NCBI GenBank assembly: GCA_036362985.1
Contig: JAYGXS010000007.1
Span: 21,002,612 to 21,066,611 of the forward strand
DNA: 64,000 nt
Source: Ligula intestinalis
Taxonomy: Eukaryota; Platyhelminthes; Cestoda; Diphyllobothriidea; Diphyllobothriidae
Direction: 5' to 3'
A program made the translations under genes and the position numbers. This document shows positions 59,101 through 64,000 of this stretch, piece after piece. The notes below the pieces were generated by a model, which searched no databases, had not been told where the DNA came from, and worked only from the letters and a program-made list of their open reading frames with translations. Within the stretch, counting starts at the first letter, position 1. Every line of letters starts with the position of its first letter.

Positions 59101-60029
59101 AGTATTCAGGCGTCCCCATAAATAAACCGTTTTACGATTAACTTTGATTAACCAAATTCTATCTGAGATTTCTTATTGTAAAAAAAAGGAGTTTCGTGGT
59201 AAAATACTTCGAAAATTTGTCGAGGCTCTATCATAACAATGACATGTTTGCAAGCTTAAAGCGATAGAACCAAAAGCAACTTCCGCATCACTAATGTTGA
59301 TTGTATCAATAAGAAGGTAATTCGCTGCAATTTTATTTACTAATGAGCTCCTTAAAGTCGCTAAAAGTTGTACTCGTTCCCTGATGTAAATAGATAGTTC
59401 TTATAAAAGAATAGTGTTTTCGCCTGTCATGAGGGGTTAGACAATTTTGTCGATTCTGAGCTAAATGTAATATAACTCAAACCTTAAATGCTGTGCGATT
59501 TTGTTTTTCAGTCTTTTATAAAAACATAACTTCTCTTCGCTATTGAGCGCTGTTGTTGCTAGTTACATACTTCAATTTTAATAAAGCCTTCGGTGGATAT
59601 ATACGCAGGGGTCTTTCACGAAAACGTGAAGCCCTCGACATCTAGTCTCCTTTACTCAACTTCATCAGGTAATAATTAGCCAGCCGTTTGCGAAAAGACT
59701 CAGTTTGTCCTTGATATTCATCACATCACTCGAGAACGAGCAGTATACTTCATGGCATTTATTTGGATGGCCTTTGGTCTTTATACATCTTCTAATGGCA
59801 AGACAAATGTTTCCACAGCTAAAGAAATTTAGGTCTATTTGACAGTGTCCTGTGCGCTGTTCCAATCAAGCTTCCTGTCCGTATATTTTCCCATTGCCCA
59901 CACCAGGAATGTCACCACAATTTCACGAAAGTTCACCACATGCAGAGCGAAATCCTGCAAAGGTCGTGCGGATATGCGGATATATTAAACAAAGTCGTTG
60001 TATATGGAATGTTAGATGGCCGAGGAATG
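53112..60029. other. AT-rich stretch, no recognised gene
   Basis: Nearly 7 kb without a supported gene. R1b copy 5 is at about 54385-54500. From about 56.8 to 59.6 kb the sequence is markedly AT-rich and almost free of open frames. Short frames at 53670-53969 and 56504-56791 (plus) have no domain. Around 59600-59680 a minus-strand 'cctgatgaagttgag...' and 'cacgttttcgtg' hairpin resemble family-2 ends without GAAA in place. Confidence 0.45.
54385..54500 (+). repeat. Dispersed repeat R1b, copy 5
   Basis: 'cctgtcttcttgactcgcat', 'gtgggtgtgagagtgtgtta', 'gatcctgcgcaagtctaata'. The most diverged copy. Confidence 0.4.
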
Positions 60030-60580
60030 TGAGCAATCAAGACACTGTAGCGACCCCTTATTATCAGTCAGGCTACCCTCGGACGCCGCGGGGAAAAGGT
60101 CTCTCTATGTCTGCGTTTGCAAGAGGCCATAGTGAAAGCCGGCACTCACGGTCCGGACTTGTCTAGTCTCACTAGCCAACCACTTCTCAACGTCAGGCCA
60201 GTGCAAGAGATGCAGAAGATTGGTTTACGCTCATTCACTTTCAGAGCCGAAGACTCACTTTTCGGTTGCAGACTCTCTGGACTCCAGCTCATTCATGACT
60301 GGCCTGCACTAGTCTGGAAGTCACTTTCCTATTGCTTGCATACAACGCTTGTTCCTACCTTAGTAAATTCTCCCTGACACTATGGCCATACGCTTTATCC
60401 AATTAAACTAGCTAATACATGCTGAGATACAATAGATCGGCTATTATCTGGTCGGACCACATCATATCCCACAATGGTGTGTCTTGCGGACGTTTGGTGG
60501 TCACGCCAGACATGACCGAGTCCGCGCGGAGTCCGAGGGAAGCATGATTGAGAATAAGGGGCCGCTACAACACTTTGTAT
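60030..60580. repeat. Inverted repeat pair FB6
   Basis: The plus strand at about 60040-60100 ('ctgtagcgaccccttattat', 'ccctcggacgccgcggg') matches the minus strand at about 60510-60578 ('ttgtagcggccccttattct', 'ccctcggactccgcgcg') over roughly 60 bp with mismatches. Either two inverted copies of a dispersed repeat or the inner ends of a diverged foldback element. No coding capacity. Confidence 0.4.
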
Positions 60581-61194
60581 GTTGAAAAAGCCCGCGAAAG
60601 GCTCCCCCTGCCTTGCCTCACACATTCGTATAAGTAAATGGTCCTTTTCTGTGTATTTTTTTCTTCCCATGAGCGATAGCTTTATATCCTTAAAAGCCGT
60701 CAAATCGCATTCAACTTCTATCGTTTCCGCAAAATACCCAAAGAGTTTTGTTCACTGTTTACTCTTTATCTCTAAGCCAATAAGTCAATGCGCTATTCCT
60801 TAAGTAATCATTACTCATTTAATTATACTATGCGTAAGAAATAAGTTGTCATGTACATTTATTATTTTAGCCTAAGAGATGGCCGCAGGTTTTTCGCTTG
60901 CAAATATGTAAACGCCTCTTCCTATATTATTTACTTGTATCCGGTCGTTTATTTATCACCGAGGCACAAATAGGAACTCAAAGGCATTTGCATTTCTTTT
61001 CTGTTATTCGACTGTATGCTCGAATTAATGTATACATATTGATATAATTAAGGCCACCCTATCGTTTGTATTTATCTTACGCCAATATATTTCCTGGTAG
61101 TAACCATTAGACTACACTATCTCGGTTGCTGCTACGTCTAGTCTGACCAACGCCGCAATAGTTTATAAGTATAACCTTTGAGCTTAAAGTTGAC

Positions 61195-61335
61195 AGGATA
61201 AATTTTGCCAATGAACGCCGCGACCAAACTGTCCCAGCCACTGCATCCCAGCTACCTGGCTCACAGAAAGTTAAGTGTATTGACAGGGTTAACACGATAA
61301 ATTTTGCCAACGAATCCACGACCAAACTGTCCCGT
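61195..61335 (+). promoter_or_regulatory. Repeated 5' UTR unit of LINE-2
   Basis: Two copies of a roughly 38-bp unit: 'gataaattttgccaatgaac...accaaactgtccc' (about 61197-61235) and 'gataaattttgccaacgaat...accaaactgtccc' (about 61296-61333), starting about 100 bp apart and ending 30 bp before the ORF1 ATG. Repeated 5' units in LINEs can act as promoter monomers. That role is inferred only. Confidence 0.5.
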
Positions 61336-61364
61336 GTGACAAACAGTGTGACATAAGAGACACT

Positions 61365-62942
61365 ATGACCACCACGCACAATTCACATAAGGGTAAGAAC
61401 AGTGACACGGATGACACGCATTGCCCGACGACATGCGAACATTGCAAACAGTGCCCGAAAATATCAAAGTTGGGGTCACGTATGGATTTACTAGGGGATG
61501 TTATCACATGGTTTCTCAAGCATGGCACTTTAAAGCCACTAGATAATACCAGTGGAAATCAGCACCTAGAATCCGCCTTGACGGAAGTCGCTACCAGGCA
61601 CCAGCCAATCGGTCCAAGTGCAACAAAAAGTGAAGAGAAGCAAACACAAACAAGCCCTAATCTACCGTCCCAAGAACGTTCAGGTTCTAGGATCATCAAA
61701 ACGGCCAGGAGAAGAGGGAAGCATCTACCTGAACAACCAGTCTCACCCTCTTTTCAGGTAAAAACTCGTGAAATCGCGCGAAAGGGGATCGTAGAAGAGC
61801 TGGGAGAAGAAAACGAGGCAGAATGTGCACCGCTACAACTGCGGTCCGATGCACACAAAGCGATGAAAGCGAAGGAAGCCGCCGAAAAACAAACGAGGGA
61901 GCCCATACTTACAGTGCAGGCCCCCACAGTTAATCAATCAGCCACCGCTGAGACGAGTTTAAACAATCTCGCCATCAACAACAAAAACACGATTGGTTCG
62001 CCCCGTAAAGTTCAGGCTGCCGTGGAGACAGATACGAGGGAGCCCACACTTACAGGGCAGGCCCCCACAATTGATCAATCAGCCACCGCTGAGGCGAGTT
62101 TAAACAATCTCGCCGTAGACAACAAAAGTACGATTGGTTCGCCCCGTAAAATACAGGCTGCCGTCAGCAAAGACACGAAGGAAAACACGAAAGCGTTACA
62201 CGCGGAAGTGACCGATGGCGTAAAGGGGACGCAAAAAGTCACCGATAAGGGCAAAAGTTTCGTAATACAAAGTCTACCGGAATCCACTGCCAGTACTGCT
62301 ATTACCCAGAAAGTGGGTGACAGTGTCGCAGGCCCGAGCCCGAAGCCCACAGTAGAAAACGAGGGCAGCACATCAACCATAGAGTCCGGTCGCACACAAG
62401 ATGGTCATAATAGCAGCACAAGAGCTATTAACGAGCAAGCAAGCGACAGTTTCGTAGGCACGAAAAATGGCTCTAAGAGAGAAGCCAGCATCATAAAACA
62501 GGGATAAACGGAATCAACCGCAGCCACTCCCATGGACCGGCATTCCGCAGATGTCCAGCTCTTCCATGCACTCATGAACAAAATGCTGGGACCCAATGTA
62601 CCATTAGAGTGCGAAAAGGCCTTCTGCCTTGGCAAACGGCCAGAGAGCCCAACTGGAACGGCACGTCCCAGACCTCTGAAAGTGGTCATGACAAGAAGCC
62701 AAGACGCCAAGCTCATTCAATCTAGGCGTTTTAATATAAAAGACTCTGACCCGGGAGTTTTTTTTCAACAGGAGTTCTCAGCTGCAGAACGGAAAAAACG
62801 TTGTCACTTTGTTTCTGAAAAGAGGGAGCGGGTCAGCAAGGGTGAACAAAACTTGGTTATTTACAGCAACCAAGTGATCCAACGTCCATTGTTCTTACCT
62901 TGGATAGGTCCGTTCCGGATAACCACACAGTCGGTTCAGTAG
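61365..62942 (+). pseudogene. LINE-2 ORF1 with internal tandem repeat and one in-frame stop
   Basis: Begins MTTTHNSHKGKNSD, with a Cys cluster 'CPTTCEHCKQCPK' near the start. A low-complexity Lys/Glu/Thr-rich middle contains two copies of a unit of about 49 residues (first near 61890-62035, second near 62036-62170; each has 'QSATAE', 'SLNNLA' and 'TIGSPRK'). A TAA at 62505-62507 interrupts the frame, which continues unchanged after it into the conserved C-terminus ('DRHSADVQLFHALMNKMLGP', 'RPLKVVMTRSQDAKLIQ', 'GVFFQQEFSAAERKK'). One substitution could account for the break. Confidence 0.75.
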
Positions 62943-63090
62943 GGGGAAGATGAAGCCCAATCGAAAAGCATGCAGAGGCAGAACGAAGGGGATAAACATT
63001 TGGTTATTTACAACAGCCAAGTGATCCAGCGTCCACTGTTCTCTTCCAGGAAATATCCTCCCCGGATGACCGCACAGTCGACCCGGAAAG
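62850..63090 (+). repeat. Tandem duplication at the ORF1/ORF2 boundary
   Basis: About 60-100 bp is present twice: 'ttggttatttacagcaacca' with 'agtgatccaacgtccattgt' near 62853, and 'ttggttatttacaacagcca' with 'agtgatccagcgtccactgt' near 62999. Both continue to a 'ccg...gata/gatgaccacacagtcg' block. It lies where ORF1 ends and ORF2 begins. Confidence 0.6.
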
Positions 63091-63127
63091 AGGCGGGGAG
63101 AGCCTGACTGTAGCAAATTCTCGAGCA

Positions 63128-64000
63128 AACAGAAAGTTAACTTTCATGTACACAAATGCACAGAGTATGCTTTCAAAGCTGGACGAGCTGAAGTTTCATG
63201 CCTTTGAATTATCACCAGATATAGTTTCAATAACGGAAACTTGACTCTCTGAACAGGTAGCCGACGGCGAGGTATCCATGCCTGGCTATCAACTGTTCAG
63301 AAAAGACAGAGAAGGTCATCAAGGCGGTGGCGTAGCAGCATACGGGAAAAATGGACTCACAGTTTTAGACAAACCGGATAAACTGACGTGAACTTCCGAG
63401 GCCATCTGGCTGTCCATTAAAGTGCCAGGTACACCCAACCTCGATGTACTGACACTCTACCGACCACCGAGAAGAGAGCCCGTAGTGGATGTCTCCTTGC
63501 TAGAGGAGCTGGAAAAAATTTCTTCACGATCGGACATCCTGATTGTGGGGGACTTTAACGCGCCTCACACCCACTGGGGTGCGGCCTGTGCACAAAGCTC
63601 CATCTTACCTTCGACAGCTGCCTTCTGAGCATGACGCTAAATTATTTCTCACGCAACACGTCACTTTTCCGACAAGAATGCGTGATGGCTAACAGTCCAA
63701 CTGTCTGGACCTCGTTCTCACGAAATCGCAGGACAGCATCGACGAACTGTCATGTCTCCCACCACTAGGTAAAAGCGACAATGTTGTACTTTTATGGGAA
63801 TACTCGTTATTCTCAATACTGGAAAGTCCCTCAACAGCCAGAAGAAAAATTTTGCAAGGCGATTTCGATCGAATGAAGACCGAACTCACGCGCGCCGATT
63901 GGGAACCTCTATTTTCTGGAAACATAACTGCGGACTGCGAAGCATTTCGGAACACACTGCACAGACTCATTGACAACCACCTTCCAATTTCGCGAAAAAC
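63128..64000 (+). pseudogene. LINE-2 ORF2 endonuclease domain, disrupted, 3' truncated by window
   Basis: 'KLTFMYTNAQSMLSKLDELK' opens the endonuclease, 'DIVSITET' follows and is cut by a TGA at 63242. Then come 'GYQLFRKDREGHQGGGVAAY', another stop near 63389, 'TLYRPPRREPVVDVS' and 'ILIVGDFNAPHTHWG' with the GDFN block. After 63625 the frame changes; 'LPPLGKSDNVVLLWEYSLFS' is seen near 63750-63820. The order equals that of the 20.2-20.9-kb ORF2. Confidence 0.8.

Larger units (their letters stand above)
61190..64000 (+). mobile_element. CR1-like non-LTR retrotransposon (LINE-2), 5' part, runs off the window
   Basis: Contains a 5' region with repeated units, ORF1 and the start of ORF2. It is related to the LINE at 19.0-23.3 kb by the ORF1 C-terminus and the endonuclease, but clearly a different family. 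Several stops and frameshifts make it inactive. The RT should follow beyond 64000. Confidence 0.8.

Noticed and set aside
59600..59690. Hammerhead-like CUGAUGA on the minus strand
   Set aside because: GAAA is not in the required position after the hairpin (GAGG instead), so it was not counted as a copy.

Overview
Eukaryotic, retroelement-rich DNA, most likely from a parasitic flatworm. I lean to a diphyllobothriidean tapeworm, but that is tentative. The reasons are a conserved animal kinase gene spread over about 33 kb by very long introns, dense and decayed CR1-like LINEs, Penelope-like elements (PLEs) and a Ty3 element, and many tRNA-headed short repeats carrying hammerhead-ribozyme-like motifs of the kind known from schistosome repeats. 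There is no bacterial-style gene organisation. One run of 400 Ns (52712-53111) is an assembly gap.

Two host genes are supported. (1) A CDKL-family (KKIAMRE) protein kinase on the minus strand. I assembled five coding exons by hand: 42412-42579 (plus 25 nt of 5' UTR), 41763-41884, 27416-27488, 10605-10695 and 9909-10109. Splice phases agree throughout and about 218 kinase residues are recovered. The 3' exons were not found. (2) An intronless OSTM1-like gene (30118-31242, plus strand) lies inside the 14.3-kb second intron of the kinase gene on the opposite strand.

Layout. 0-9.9 kb: repeats, including a PLE endonuclease fragment between 165-bp inverted arms (1963-2760), two tandem tRNA-headed SINEs (3.3-3.7 kb), and a pogo-like MITE (7397-7497). 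10-27.4 kb is kinase intron 3. It holds a Ty3/gypsy element with both LTRs and a target duplication but a large internal deletion (14352-17171), a small foldback element, tRNA-like sequences, and a degenerate CR1-like LINE (19.0-23.3 kb). 27.5-41.8 kb is kinase intron 2. It holds a second PLE fragment with inverted arms, the OSTM1 gene, a third PLE fragment, a GAA microsatellite, a solo LTR between two inverted SINEs, and the best hammerhead motif (40439-40483). 42.6-49.1 kb: more hammerhead-bearing SINEs and two large foldback elements. 49-61 kb: mostly unannotated, increasingly AT-rich DNA. 61.2-64 kb: a second CR1-like LINE, entering from its 5' end and running off the window.

The most interesting signal is a recurring RNA motif: CUGANGA, a short hairpin, then GAAA. 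It occurs in two settings. In tRNA-headed SINEs its spacing is fixed at 25 nt, and stem II shows compensatory changes between copies. In the arms of several inverted-repeat (foldback) elements, some related to PLE ends, it recurs with different stem II sequences. One SINE copy (40439-40483, minus strand) can form all three hammerhead stems around an intact core and a GUA cleavage triplet, and it lies in sense orientation in a kinase intron.
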